A stretch of 63,218 nucleotides of DNA from a bacterium (GTDB lineage: Bacteria; Vulcanimicrobiota; Vulcanimicrobiia; Vulcanimicrobiales; SCRA01), in NCBI GenBank assembly GCA_004298675.1, contig SCRI01000034.1, positions 1 through 63,218 on the forward strand, given 5' to 3'. Both the position numbers and the translations under genes were made by a program. The notes under the pieces were generated by a model. The model did not search any database and was not told the DNA's origin. It saw nothing but the letters and a program-made list of their open reading frames with translations. Below are positions 38,393-47,090 of this stretch, piece by piece; the first letter of the stretch is position 1; each line of letters starts with the position of its first letter.

Positions 38393-41300
38393 TTAGCGCA
38401 ACAGTTCCGTCAGCGAGCTTTCGAAGATCTTGGGCGCCTTGCCCTGGAAGAGCAACGACTCGTTGCCGCCGATCTGGCGGCGCAGCTCCATTAGCTCGTC
38501 GCGCAACGCGGCTGCCTTCTCGAACTCCAAGTTGACCGCGGCGTGCTTCATCTGCTGCTCCAGGTCCTTGGCCATCGCCAGCGCCACGTCGCGCGGCAGA
38601 CGATCCAGCTTGACGGCGGCAGCCGCACCCTCCGGCGGGGCGCCGACTTGCGCCAAGATATCGCGGATCTGTTTGCGCACCGTGCGCGGCTCGATGCCGT
38701 GCTCCTGGTTGAAGGCCATCTGCATCGCACGCCGGCGCTTGGTCTCGTCGATGGCTTTGGCCATCGACTCCGTGATCACGTCGGCGTACATGACGACTTT
38801 GCCTTCGACGTTGCGAGCAGCGCGGCCAATGGTCTGAATGAGCGAGGTCGCCGAGCGCAGGTAGCCCTCCTTGTCCGCGTCGAGGATACCCACCAGCGAA
38901 ACCTCCGGCAAATCGAGGCCTTCGCGCAGCAAATTGATGCCCACCAGCACGTCGAACTCGCCCAGGCGCAGATCGCGTAGAATCGCGATGCGCTCCAGCG
39001 TCTCGATCTCCGAGTGCATGTAGCGCACGCGGAAGCCCATCTCCAGGAGAAAGTCCGTGAGGTCCTCGGCCATCTTCTTGGTGAGGGTGGTCACCAGCAC
39101 GCGCTCGTCGCGCGCCACGCGCCCACGGATCTCCTCCATCAAATCGTCGACCTGATTGCGCGTCGGGCGTACCTCGACGTCCGGGTCCACCAGCCCCGTC
39201 GGACGCACGATCATCTCCACCACCTGCGTCGCCCGGCCCAGCTCGTACGAGCCGGGTGTGGCCGAGACGTAGACGGCCTGGTTGAGATGCTGCTCGAACT
39301 CCTCGAAGAAGAGCGGCCGGTTGTCCAGTGCGCTGGGCAGGCGGAAACCGTGCTCCACCAGGCTCTCCTTGCGCGAGCGATCGCCCCCGTACATACCGCG
39401 CACCTGCGGCAGCGTGACGTGCGACTCGTCGACGAACAGCAGCCAGTCCTTGGGGAAGAAGTCCAGCAGGCACCACGGCGTGGAGCCGGCTTCGCGTCCG
39501 GTAAGATGGCGCGAGTAGTTCTCGATGCCGTTGCAGTAGCCGACCTCGCGCAGCATGTCGAGATCGTAGTTGGTACGCATCTCCAGACGCTGCGCCTCCA
39601 GCAATTTACCGTGGCTGCGGAACCACGCCAGACGTTCTTGCAGCTCCTCATCGATGGAGCGGATGGCGCGCTGCATCTTCTCCTCCGGCGTGATGAAGTG
39701 TTTCGCCGGGAAGATCATCAGCTCGTCCTTCGACTCCACGTACTCGCCGGTGAGCTGATTGACCACGTTGATGGCGCTGATCTCGTCGCCCCAGAACTCG
39801 ATGCGGTGCACCAGATCCTCGTCCACGCCCACGAACTCCAGCGTGTCACCGCGCACGCGGAAGTTGCCGCGCACCAGGTTGAGATCGTTGCGCCGGTACT
39901 GCATGTCGACCAGCTTGCGGAGCAGCACGTCTCGGTTCCATTCCTCCCCGATGCGGATGCGGCAAGAGAGCTCCATGTAGTCGGCGGGCGAGCCCAAGCC
40001 GTAGATGCAGGAGACGGAGGCCACGATCAGCGTGTCGGGGCGCGTCAGCAGCGCCTGCGTGGCGCTGTGGCGCAGACGCTCGATCTCGTCGTTGATCGAG
40101 CTGTCCTTCTCGATGTAGGTGTCGGTGTGGGCGATGTACGCCTCGGGCTGATAGTAGTCGAAGTACGAGACGAAGTACTCGACGGAATTGTTGGGAAAGA
40201 ACTCCTTGAACTCGGCGCACAACTGAGCCGCCAGCGTCTTGTTGTGGCAGAGCACCAGCGTGGGCTTCTGCACCTCGGCCACCACGGCCGCCATCGCCAT
40301 CGTGTTATGGACGATCAGCCCGCCCAAGCCGGCGAGAAAGGTCTCATTGTCCGCCACGCTCACGTCGTAGACGTAGGGCGCATCGTAGCGCTCGATCTCC
40401 TCCACCGCGGCCACCGCCGCCCAGCGTGGGCGGCACAGACCCCGCCAATGCTCCGCGGCCGCGAGCGCACCGGCGGCACGCCGTGCGTCCACGGTGCTCG
40501 CGCGCACGCAGCGCACCAGGGCGCCGGCGATGCGCAGCAGTTGCTCGGTGGTGGGCATGCGCTCGTCACGCTCGATCAGCGAGAGCGCACGTGGGGTGAG
40601 TGCGGCCGCGCGCGCCAGATCGCGCAGACGCAGGCGCACGCTCTCGCGCACGTGGCGCAGCTGGCGCGGGGTCAGCGGCACGTAATCGCTGTCGTGCCCC
40701 TGGCTCGCGCGCACCACGCGCTCCAGCAGCTCGCGCCGCTCGACGTGGCGCGATTCGACGTGAGCGGCGAAAGCGGCGAGATCGCCATGGCCCGCGATAC
40801 CGCAACGCCAGTACCAACGGTAGCCTGCGCCGTCCAAGCGCGGCAGCCAGACGCGCGCGATCTGTGCGTGGATGCCAAAGCGCAGCAGCGCCAGCGCCAC
40901 GTCTCCGGCACTTTGGCTGGTGGAGAGCAAGAAGCCCACCGAGCGTTCCTCCACCTTGCCGCAGCGCTCGAAGAGGCGCTCCAGAGCGGCGGCGAGATCG
41001 GCTTCGTCGCTGCGCTCCCAACCGGGCGGCAACGTGCTCCCGCCCAAGCCCAGCGTCTCGCGCAGCGCTACCTGGCCCACCGACCAAGCCGCCGGCGCGC
41101 TACTCCTTCCGCGCGCCGCCGCGGACGCGGTGAACCCCGCGGCCACCGCCTCCGAGCGCCCGGCTAGCTGCCGCGGCACGGGGAGGTAATCGCCCGGGCG
41201 CACCTCGCTCCCGCGCAGCAATTCCAGCCGTCCCGAGCGCAAGACGTAGACGCTGTGATCTCCCGTTACCGTCACGCCCCGTCCGCACACCGTCTGCACG

Positions 41301-41716
41301 CGGTACATGCTGCGTGGGGCACGGTGACGGATCAGCCACGTGAGTGGCTTCATCTCCAGCGCGTAGGTGCGCGGATTGAGGCTGAGCGTGTAGACGGCGC
41401 GCTCGGGACGATGCAGCTCGGTGCCGCTCGTGCCCAAGGCGTCGACGCGCCGCTCAACGGCGCGGTCCACCAATTCGCCGATCGTCGTACGTACCGGCGT
41501 GAGCGAGCCGCCATCGTCGAACCACACGAGCATCGGCTCCGCGCCGTCCAAACTCTTACCGGAGCCCGTCACCCCCAGCAGCGTCTGTGCGCGATCTCCA
41601 CGCTCCACGCCGCGGGCCAGCGCGGCGACGGCCTTGGGCTGATCGCCCGCCAACTGGTACGGGGCAACGAGTTCGAACGCGCCGTTCTGCATCGTGACCA
41701 AGGATGCTTCGCCCAT
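38393..41716 (-). CDS. uvrB: Excinuclease ABC subunit B precursor, interrupted by an intein
   Basis: A 1,107-residue precursor. N-extein residues 1-54 end at the P-loop GVTGSGK; residues 55-471 are the intein; the C-extein resumes at T472 ([20 protein letters not shown]). Splicing would rebuild GSGK-TMA, the Walker A of UvrB, in a product of 690 residues. The exteins have all UvrB parts: [11 protein letters not shown] (beta-hairpin region), helicase motifs such as [27 protein letters not shown] and QTIGRAARN, and the C-terminal UVR motif. The ATG at 41716 has GGGGGAAG 8 nt upstream; the internal ATG at 41692 is an alternative. No LexA box is visible. Confidence 0.95.
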   Translation of the reverse strand: MGEASLVTMQNGAFELVAPYQLAGDQPKAVAALARGVERGDRAQTLLGVTGSGKSLDGAEPMLVWFDDGGSLTPVRTTIGELVDRAVERRVDALGTSGTELHRPERAVYTLSLNPRTYALEMKPLTWLIRHRAPRSMYRVQTVCGRGVTVTGDHSVYVLRSGRLELLRGSEVRPGDYLPVPRQLAGRSEAVAAGFTASAAARGRSSAPAAWSVGQVALRETLGLGGSTLPPGWERSDEADLAAALERLFERCGKVEERSVGFLLSTSQSAGDVALALLRFGIHAQIARVWLPRLDGAGYRWYWRCGIAGHGDLAAFAAHVESRHVERRELLERVVRASQGHDSDYVPLTPRQLRHVRESVRLRLRDLARAAALTPRALSLIERDERMPTTEQLLRIAGALVRCVRASTVDARRAAGALAAAEHWRGLCRPRWAAVAAVEEIERYDAPYVYDVSVADNETFLAGLGGLIVHNTMAMAAVVAEVQKPTLVLCHNKTLAAQLCAEFKEFFPNNSVEYFVSYFDYYQPEAYIAHTDTYIEKDSSINDEIERLRHSATQALLTRPDTLIVASVSCIYGLGSPADYMELSCRIRIGEEWNRDVLLRKLVDMQYRRNDLNLVRGNFRVRGDTLEFVGVDEDLVHRIEFWGDEISAINVVNQLTGEYVESKDELMIFPAKHFITPEEKMQRAIRSIDEELQERLAWFRSHGKLLEAQRLEMRTNYDLDMLREVGYCNGIENYSRHLTGREAGSTPWCLLDFFPKDWLLFVDESHVTLPQVRGMYGGDRSRKESLVEHGFRLPSALDNRPLFFEEFEQHLNQAVYVSATPGSYELGRATQVVEMIVRPTGLVDPDVEVRPTRNQVDDLMEEIRGRVARDERVLVTTLTKKMAEDLTDFLLEMGFRVRYMHSEIETLERIAILRDLRLGEFDVLVGINLLREGLDLPEVSLVGILDADKEGYLRSATSLIQTIGRAARNVEGKVVMYADVITESMAKAIDETKRRRAMQMAFNQEHGIEPRTVRKQIRDILAQVGAPPEGAAAAVKLDRLPRDVALAMAKDLEQQMKHAAVNLEFEKAAALRDELMELRRQIGGNESLLFQGKAPKIFESSLTELLR
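40304..41554 (-). other. UvrB intein (417 aa), Ser1 to Asn417
   Basis: The first residue is Ser ([16 protein letters not shown], block A). Block B has [11 protein letters not shown] with the T97-x-x-H100 pair. The C-terminus has [15 protein letters not shown] and GLIVHN, with penultimate His and terminal Asn; the next extein residue is Thr. All chemistry for splicing is present. The middle (about residues 186-230) matches a LAGLIDADG-type endonuclease region ([21 protein letters not shown]), but the acidic core reads [10 protein letters not shown] and lacks the expected Asp-Gly pair, so nuclease activity is probably lost. Residues about 304-348 form an XRE-like helix-turn-helix. Confidence 0.92.
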
Positions 41717-41769
41717 CGATCGACTTCCCCCACCAGGACACGCCACGCTTGGCTTGGAAAGAGGTCGCG

Positions 41770-42795
41770 ATGACTCAGAAACCGCTGCTCTTCAGCGGCA
41801 ATTCCAACCCTGAGCTCGCTGCAGAGATCGCCCGAGCGATGGAAACGCGCGTTGGCCACGCTCTGGTAACGCGGTTCAAGAACGAAGAGACCCGGATCCA
41901 GATCCAGGAGAACGTCCGTGGAGCTGAGATCTTCGTCATCCAGTCGATCTGCCGCTCGCCCGACGGCTTAGGCGTCAACGACGCCGTGATGGAACTGCTG
42001 CTCATGATCGACGCGCTGCGCCGCGCGTCGGCCTACCGCGTGACCGCGGTCGTTCCGTATTACGGATACGCCAAGCAAGACAAGAAGACGACCGGTCGCG
42101 AGCCCATCTCCGCCAAGGTGCTCGCGAACATGATCACCACGGCAGGCGCCAAGCGCATGGTGACGATGGACCTCCACGCCGCGCAGATCCAGGGCTTCTT
42201 CGATCTGCCGGTCGACAACCTCATGGCCATGCCTACGCTGTGCAACTACCTGCGCCGCAAGGGGCTCCAAGGTGACCGCATCGTGGTGGTCTCGCCGGAT
42301 GCCGGCGGCGTGGGGCGCGCGGAGGCCTTTGCGAAGCGCCTGGGCTCCCCGCTGGCGATCACGTTCAAGCGCCGTCCACAGCCCGACATCTCCGAGGTCA
42401 CGGAGATCGTCGGCGACGTAGAGGGCCGCATCGCCGTGATCATCGACGACATGATCTCCACGGGCGGTACGCTGGTCAAGGCCTCCGAGGCCATTCTCGG
42501 GCGCGGCGCGCGCGAGGTCTTCACGCTCGCGTCGCACGGCATCTTCGCCGGCGATGCCATCACGCAGCTCGAGCAGTCGCCCATCACCGAAGTCGTCGTC
42601 ACCAACACGATCCCTGTTCGCGCCGAGGCGCTGAAGAGCGGGAAGATCAAGGTGCTCTCCGTCGCGCAGACATTCGCCGACGCGATCAAGCGCATCACGT
42701 CCAATCGTTCCGTCTCCGAGCTCTTCAACCGCGAAGAGCGAGACGAGAAGGACGAGACACCCGTTCTGGAGGCACCGGCGGCGCTCGTCACCTAG
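41770..42795 (+). CDS. prs: Ribose-phosphate pyrophosphokinase
   Basis: A 341-residue PRPP synthetase that activates ribose-5-phosphate with ATP for nucleotide, His and Trp synthesis. Motifs are [38 protein letters not shown] (ATP/flexible loop), [19 protein letters not shown], and the PRPP-binding [12 protein letters not shown]. It is slightly longer at the C-terminus than the typical 315 residues (acidic tail [16 protein letters not shown]). GAGG lies 5 nt upstream of the ATG. It heads a probable operon with the L25 and pth genes. Confidence 0.95.
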   Translation: MTQKPLLFSGNSNPELAAEIARAMETRVGHALVTRFKNEETRIQIQENVRGAEIFVIQSICRSPDGLGVNDAVMELLLMIDALRRASAYRVTAVVPYYGYAKQDKKTTGREPISAKVLANMITTAGAKRMVTMDLHAAQIQGFFDLPVDNLMAMPTLCNYLRRKGLQGDRIVVVSPDAGGVGRAEAFAKRLGSPLAITFKRRPQPDISEVTEIVGDVEGRIAVIIDDMISTGGTLVKASEAILGRGAREVFTLASHGIFAGDAITQLEQSPITEVVVTNTIPVRAEALKSGKIKVLSVAQTFADAIKRITSNRSVSELFNREERDEKDETPVLEAPAALVT

Positions 42796-42821
42796 ACCAC
42801 CTGAGTCTTGAGAAGGACAAT

Positions 42822-43487
42822 TTGAGCGTCATGCCAGCCACGAATGAACTCCCCGTCCAGCCGCGTACCGATACCGGCTCGGGCCCCGCGCGTAAGATTC
42901 GCCGCCAGGGTCTGGTGCCCGGCATCGTCTACGGTCACGGTCAGACGATTCCCATCGCGTTCTCTTCGAAGGCGCTGCACGACGCGCTGGGCGGCCACAG
43001 CGCCTCGGGCGTGCTCTTCACGCTCACCGGACTCCCCGGCAAGAGCGCCACGGCACGTCTACGCGACGTGCAGATCGACCCGACCAAGGCTCACCGGCTC
43101 GTCCACGCAGACTTCCAACTCGTTACGCGCGGCGAGGCCGTGCGCGCCGAGGTTCCGGTGATCACCGTCGGCGTCGCCAAGGCGGTCAAGGATGCCGGCG
43201 CGATCCTCGAAGTGGCGCTGCACTCGGTGCTGATCGAGGGCCCGGCCGGCGAGATCCCCGAAGCGTTGGAGGTTGACGTCACGCAGTTGGCTCTGGGCGG
43301 TCACATCTTCGTCGGCGACCTCACGCTCCCCAAGGGACTGAAGGCGGTCACCCCAGCCGACACCCTGCTCGTCGCGGTCGAGGCTTCGAAGATCGAACGC
43401 ACGCTGGCCGAGGAGGCCGCGCAAGCGGCACCGGCAACGCCGCAGCCCGAGGTCATCAGCCGCGGCAAGGAAGGCGAAACGGCATAG
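42822..43487 (+). CDS. rplY: 50S ribosomal protein L25 (general stress protein Ctc family)
   Basis: A 221-residue protein with N-terminal L25 domain (GPARKIRRQGLVPGIVYGHGQ, about residues 21-41) and a C-terminal TL5/CTC beta domain (EVPVITVGVAKAVKDAGAILE onwards). It binds 5S rRNA. The start is either TTG at 42822, 4 nt after AGAAGGA, or ATG at 42831; I list the TTG because of the closer Shine-Dalgarno. The prs-rplY-pth order is conserved in many bacteria. Confidence 0.93.
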   Translation: MSVMPATNELPVQPRTDTGSGPARKIRRQGLVPGIVYGHGQTIPIAFSSKALHDALGGHSASGVLFTLTGLPGKSATARLRDVQIDPTKAHRLVHADFQLVTRGEAVRAEVPVITVGVAKAVKDAGAILEVALHSVLIEGPAGEIPEALEVDVTQLALGGHIFVGDLTLPKGLKAVTPADTLLVAVEASKIERTLAEEAAQAAPATPQPEVISRGKEGETA

Positions 43488-43504
43488 ACCACGTCAGGCT
43501 CGTC

Positions 43505-44050
43505 GTGGGGCTGGGGAATCCCGGCCCCGCGTACGCTTCCACGCGCCACAACGTCGGCTTTCGCGTCGTCGACGCGTTGGCGGAACGCCTGGGCGGCGTC
43601 TCGTGGAAGAGCAAACACCAAGCCCTGCAGCTGCTGCTGCCCGCGCGCGACGCGCTGCTGATCAAACCGCAGACGTATATGAACGCCTCGGGCGACGCCG
43701 TGGCGCCGATCGCGCACTTCTACCGCATTCCCCCCGAGCGCGTGCTGGTCGTCAGCGACGATATGGATCTGCCCACCGGCAAGCTGCGCATGCGCGCCGG
43801 CGGCTCCGACGGCGGACAGCGCGGCCTGCGCTCGATCGCGGCGCGCTTGGGCACGCAGGCCTTTCCGCGCCTGCGCGTCGGCATCGGCCGCCCCACGCAC
43901 GACGATGCCGTCGATCACGTACTCTCAGGCTTCGAAGCCGAAGAAGAGACGCTGCTGCGCGAGCGCGTTCCCGTTGCCGTGGAGGGTATCATCCATTGGC
44001 TGGAGGCCGGCACCGAGCCGGCCATGCAGTTCGTCAACGCACCGCGATGA
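43505..44050 (+). CDS. pth: Peptidyl-tRNA hydrolase
   Basis: Releases tRNA from prematurely dropped peptidyl-tRNA. Motifs are VGLGNPGPAYASTRHNVGF (catalytic His in TRHNVG), LLIKPQTYMNASG, VVSDDMDLPTGKLRMRAGGSDGGQRGLRSI and FPRLRVGIGRP. The first canonical start is GTG at 43505, which begins at the second residue pair of the conserved V-V-G-L-G-N-P-G strand and loses the usual M-x-L-x. The frame is open back to an ATA at 43484 that overlaps the L25 stop and lies 10 nt after AAGGAAGG, so translation may begin there. Confidence 0.92.
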   Translation: MGLGNPGPAYASTRHNVGFRVVDALAERLGGVSWKSKHQALQLLLPARDALLIKPQTYMNASGDAVAPIAHFYRIPPERVLVVSDDMDLPTGKLRMRAGGSDGGQRGLRSIAARLGTQAFPRLRVGIGRPTHDDAVDHVLSGFEAEEETLLRERVPVAVEGIIHWLEAGTEPAMQFVNAPR

Positions 44051-44283
44051 ACGCGCCCAACCCCGGTCCGCGCCTGTTGATCGCTCTGGGCTCGGCGCTC
44101 CTGATCCTGGGCCTGCTCTGGGCGCTGCTCCCGCAGATCCGCCTTGGGCGCCTACCCGGAGACCTGGCCTTCGGCGGAGAGCGCTTCCGCCTCTATCTCC
44201 CGCTGGGCACTTCGCTGCTGCTCTCAATCCTCTTGACCCTGGTCTTCGCCGCCGTTTCTTGGCTCTTCGGCACTCGACGTTGA
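44047..44283 (+). CDS. DUF2905 family small membrane protein
   Basis: A 78-residue protein with two membrane helices separated by LGRLPGDLAFGGERFRLYLPLGTS, the DUF2905 signature. The ATG overlaps the pth stop (ATGA), so it is co-translated. The family has no known function; it is widespread in bacteria. Confidence 0.88.
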   Translation: MNAPNPGPRLLIALGSALLILGLLWALLPQIRLGRLPGDLAFGGERFRLYLPLGTSLLLSILLTLVFAAVSWLFGTRR

Positions 44284-44311
44284 GGCGTAACGTTACGATA
44301 CTGGAGAGAAG

Positions 44312-44986
44312 ATGGACACATTCACCGGCCGCACCATCGTGATCCGCGTGGAGTCCGGAGCACTCGATGAACGCACGACGTTCTTTTCGGACCTGGCGTT
44401 CATGCTCGAACAATCGCTGCATCCGGTCGTCGTAACCGGGCAGCCCGGCGCCGCGAAACGCTTGGCGGGGCGCATCAATCAACTCGGCAGCGCCGGCGTG
44501 GGCCTCTCCGGAGCGGATGCCGGTCTGATTCTCGCCGGCAGCAACGCGGAGATCCGTGCCGTCAATCCAGCCCTGCTGCACACGCTCTTCGCCAGCGGCT
44601 ACCTGCCGCTGATCGACCCCGAAGGCCTCACCCTCGCCGCCGAAGGCATCCGTCTCCAAGCCGACGACGTGGCACGCGCCGTGGGCGCGGCCCTGGAAGC
44701 CAAGCGCGTGCTGTTCTTCCACACCGGCGGCGGACTCGCCGATCCCCTGACCTCCGAAGTCATCGCCGATCTCACCCCCGCCGAAGCCCTCACGCTGGCC
44801 GACTCCGGTACCCTCGACCCCGAGCTTGCCTCCACCGCCCGCGCCGCCGCACGCTCCGTGCGCGGCGGCGTCGAAGCCGCCGAGATCCTCGACGGCGGCG
44901 TCGCCCATGCCGCCATCGTCGAGCTCCTCACCCAAACCCATCTCGGCACCCGCGTCACCGGCTCCATCCGCATCGCCCGCGCCTAA
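44312..44986 (+). CDS. Acetylglutamate-kinase-like protein, probably non-catalytic
   Basis: A 224-residue protein similar to ArgB over its whole length but shorter than the usual 280-300 residues. Recognisable ArgB landmarks are GSAGVGLSGADAGLILAG, SGYLPLIDPEG, IRLQADDVARAVGAALEAKRVLFF, VIADLTPAEALTLADSG and ILDGGVAHAAIVELLT. The N-terminal phosphate-binding K-Y-G-G is replaced by RVESGAL, the GGGP loop by TGQPGAA, and the G-G-M-x-x-K region by PELASTARAAARSV. The ATP- and substrate-binding residues are therefore largely missing. It could be a regulatory or scaffold relative. A ribosome binding site (GGAGAG) precedes the ATG. Confidence 0.7.
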   Translation: MDTFTGRTIVIRVESGALDERTTFFSDLAFMLEQSLHPVVVTGQPGAAKRLAGRINQLGSAGVGLSGADAGLILAGSNAEIRAVNPALLHTLFASGYLPLIDPEGLTLAAEGIRLQADDVARAVGAALEAKRVLFFHTGGGLADPLTSEVIADLTPAEALTLADSGTLDPELASTARAAARSVRGGVEAAEILDGGVAHAAIVELLTQTHLGTRVTGSIRIARA

Positions 44987-45224
44987 CCCCCGCCCATGCC
45001 CTGGCGGCCACGCGAGCATCGCGTGGCGCACACCTCGCTCCGGGACCGCGGCTCGCACATCCTGTGCGACCGCTTAGTTCCGCGCGCTTCCGGCCCTCCA
45101 GGCCTCGCGCGCTGCATAAGTCCCTGCGCGAGGAATGCGCCACGCTCGCTCGCTGACACACTGGCAGCGCAACGGTTGCGCATTCGCAACGTCAGCGACG
45201 TCGCACGCGCAGCCGCGCGAGAGC
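44987..45224. other. Intergenic region rich in hairpins, no gene seen
   Basis: 238 bp without a convincing reading frame. Inverted repeats include CCACGCGA-GCA-TCGCGTGG (45008-45026), TCGCACA-TCC-TGTGCGA (45053-45069) extended by GCGG/CCGC with one bulge, and GTTGCG-CATT-CGCAAC (45175-45190). It lies between the 3' ends of converging genes, so some of these could terminate transcription, but none has a T-tract. I found no tRNA-like cloverleaf, including no selC. Confidence 0.5.
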
Positions 45225-46481
45225 TTAGTGGCAGTCGTCGGGGAGATTTTGCATGAAGGCGATGCGCTCGCCTAGAGGTGGGTGCGTGCCGAAGAAGAGG
45301 GTCGCCCAGCGCGGCGGGCAGAGTTGGCCGAAGCCTTCGTCGGCGAAGCGCACGAAGGTACGCACGCCGGCGGCGCGATCGCCGTTGAGCGTGAGGGCGT
45401 AGGCGTCGGCACGATGTTCGACGCGGCGCGAGAGCGCGTTGCCCAGCGGCTGCGCGAGCACGGCTAAGACGGCGGCCATCGCCAACAGGCCGATGGCGCG
45501 GCGCTCCGGCGGCAGCGGACGCAGACGGCGCGGCTCGAGCAGCTCTATCAGCACGATGCTCGCGCATCCGAGCAGCCAACTCCAGAAGACACCGCGATAG
45601 ACGTCGCCGTGCACGGCATGGCCCATCTCGTGTGCCAGCACGAAGAGCACGTCGTCACGACCGTAGCGTTGCAGCAGCGTGTCGCCGACGACGATGCGCT
45701 GCGTCTTCCAGAAGCCGAAGACGAAGGCATTGGCAAGTTCGCTTTGCGCGGAGAGATTCGTTTCGAAGATGCGTGCATGCAGCAGGCCCGCACGCTGCGC
45801 CTGCCGCTCGATGGCATCGCGCAGCGGTGAGGCCGGCATGGGACGATAGGAGTTGAAGAGCGGCGCGATCCACAGCGGAACGACGATCGCGACGAAGACC
45901 GCGAACGGCGCCAGCACCGCTGCAATGCGCAGCGACCAGCGCGGACGGCGCAGCGTGCTGATGGCCTGCGCCAGGACCGCGCCCGCCAACAGCTGCAGGC
46001 CCAAGGCGGCACTCTCGTTGGAGAGAAACGTGGCCGCGCTCTCGCGCGAGAGTCCAAGCGCCCGCGCCACAAGCACGCCGGCGACGTCGAAGGGCACGCC
46101 CCAGACCCAGAGCCACAGCGAGAGCAGCGCACCGATAACAGCGTAGCGCGCCGGCCGCGGCGCGCCGGGCAGCAAGCGCTCGAGCGCACGGTGCCAGCCC
46201 AGCAGCATGAACGCGATTGGCGCGAAGACGAAGGCGGCCAGCGATAGCACGGCGCGCGCGCGGCTGTAGCCGGCGATGCAGACTGCCTCGCGCTGGCGGC
46301 GCGCATCCACGAGCAGCGCGGCAGGGTCGCGCAACAACCGCTCCACCGGGATCGCCTCCACCCGGCGTGCATCGGCGGAACGGTCGAACGTAGCGTGCGG
46401 GCAGCGGCGCACCTGTGCGACGCTCAGCACACCGGCGGCTGCCGCCACGGCCACCCACAGGATCAGCACGCGCGCTCTCAT
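45225..46481 (-). CDS. M48-family (Ste24/CAAX-protease-like) zinc metalloprotease
   Basis: A 418-residue membrane protease. There is an N-terminal hydrophobic segment, several membrane helices (about residues 75-205), the zinc motif HEMGH (284-288) and a downstream Glu in VEHRADAYAL (about 357-366). The overall plan is that of the Ste24p/M48 peptidases that process prenylated or membrane proteins. The ATG at 46481 is preceded almost directly by a strong hairpin that contains its likely Shine-Dalgarno. It follows the peroxiredoxin gene by 56 bp on the same strand. Confidence 0.9.
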   Translation of the reverse strand: MRARVLILWVAVAAAAGVLSVAQVRRCPHATFDRSADARRVEAIPVERLLRDPAALLVDARRQREAVCIAGYSRARAVLSLAAFVFAPIAFMLLGWHRALERLLPGAPRPARYAVIGALLSLWLWVWGVPFDVAGVLVARALGLSRESAATFLSNESAALGLQLLAGAVLAQAISTLRRPRWSLRIAAVLAPFAVFVAIVVPLWIAPLFNSYRPMPASPLRDAIERQAQRAGLLHARIFETNLSAQSELANAFVFGFWKTQRIVVGDTLLQRYGRDDVLFVLAHEMGHAVHGDVYRGVFWSWLLGCASIVLIELLEPRRLRPLPPERRAIGLLAMAAVLAVLAQPLGNALSRRVEHRADAYALTLNGDRAAGVRTFVRFADEGFGQLCPPRWATLFFGTHPPLGERIAFMQNLPDDCH

Positions 46482-46484
46482 GGC

Positions 46485-46511
46485 GAGGGCTCCGTCGCCG
46501 ACGGAGCCCTC
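46485..46511 (-). promoter_or_regulatory. Hairpin that sequesters the ribosome binding site of the M48 gene
   Basis: GAGGGCTCCGTC (46496-46485 read on the complement as the 3' arm) and GACGGAGCCCTC pair perfectly over 12 bp around a three-base loop. The 3' arm on the mRNA contains GGAG 8 nt before the ATG at 46481, and the stem ends 3 nt before that ATG. No T-tract follows, so translational control is more likely than termination. Confidence 0.55.
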
Positions 46512-46537
46512 TCCTCTTCAGGTGGTGTGGTCTGCCT

Positions 46538-47041
46538 TCAAGCGAGCTTGCGCAACTCGTCGAAGATCTGCTCCTCGTCGGGCTGCTCGCCGATGTCGTG
46601 CACGTCGATGTAGCGCACGACGCCCGTCTTGTCGATGATGAAGACGGCACGCTCGGAGTAGCCCTCTTTGCGCAGGACGCCGTACTTCTGCGCCACCGCG
46701 CCATGCGGCCAGAAGTCGCTGAGGATCGGGTAATCGAGTCCACCCAGGGACTCCACCCACTTCGCGCTGGCAGGCTTGGTATCGATGCTGATGCCCACGA
46801 CCTGGGCATTATAGCCTTCGAACCGATCGAGTTGCTCGGAGTACGAAGGCATCTGGGACGTTCAGACCGGGGTGAACGCGAGGGGGAAGAACACCAGCAC
46901 GACGCTCTTGCCGCGGTAATCCGCGAGTTTGAAGTTGCCGTCTTTATTGACGATGGGGAGCTCGAACTCCGGGGCCTTGTCGCCGGTCTTGAGAGTCGGC
47001 GTTTGATGCCCCGTGCTCGTACGCCCTTTGGTAACCGCCAT
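46538..47041 (-). CDS. Selenocysteine peroxiredoxin (UGA at the peroxidatic position)
   Basis: ATG at 47041; the frame has one in-frame TGA at codon 60 (46864-46862) and then continues to the TAA/TGA-terminated end at 46538, giving 167 residues if UGA is read as selenocysteine. The sequence around it is [20 protein letters not shown], matching F-x-P-x-A-F-T-P-V-C-T of AhpC/TSA peroxiredoxins with Cys replaced. Residues on both sides fit the family with no frameshift ([15 protein letters not shown] before; [20 protein letters not shown] after). Such enzymes reduce H2O2 or organic hydroperoxides. GGAAAGG lies before the ATG, and the gene follows the second UGA-containing gene by 49 bp. Confidence 0.9.
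46814..46850 (-). promoter_or_regulatory. Candidate SECIS hairpin of the seleno-peroxiredoxin
   Basis: GCCTTCG (46850-46844) pairs with CGAAGGC (46820-46814); an inner CGAG-CAA-CTCG stem (46838-46828) closes the apex. The stem begins 11 nt after the UGA, within the range of bacterial SECIS elements. The apical loop differs from the classical GGUC form. Confidence 0.5.
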
Positions 47042-47090
47042 GGTTAGTTACTACGACCTTTCCATTGGGTGTTGAGTGATGATGTGATGG

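Noticed and set aside
40304-41554. Insertion of a separate gene or frameshifted uvrB
   Set aside because: The frame is continuous and both borders match intein splice junctions, restoring GSGKT.
41717-41769. LexA box between uvrB and prs, or upstream of uvrA
   Set aside because: No CGAAC-N4-GTTCG or near match is present in either interval.
44996-45256. Short ORFs in the 45 kb intergenic gap
   Set aside because: Arginine/proline-rich composition of random high-GC frames, no ribosome binding site, crossed by inverted repeats.
46862-46864. The peroxiredoxin TGA as a nonsense mutation (pseudogene)
   Set aside because: The TGA sits exactly at the catalytic Cys codon, no other lesion is present, a hairpin follows, and a second gene 49 bp away shows the same at its redox motif.
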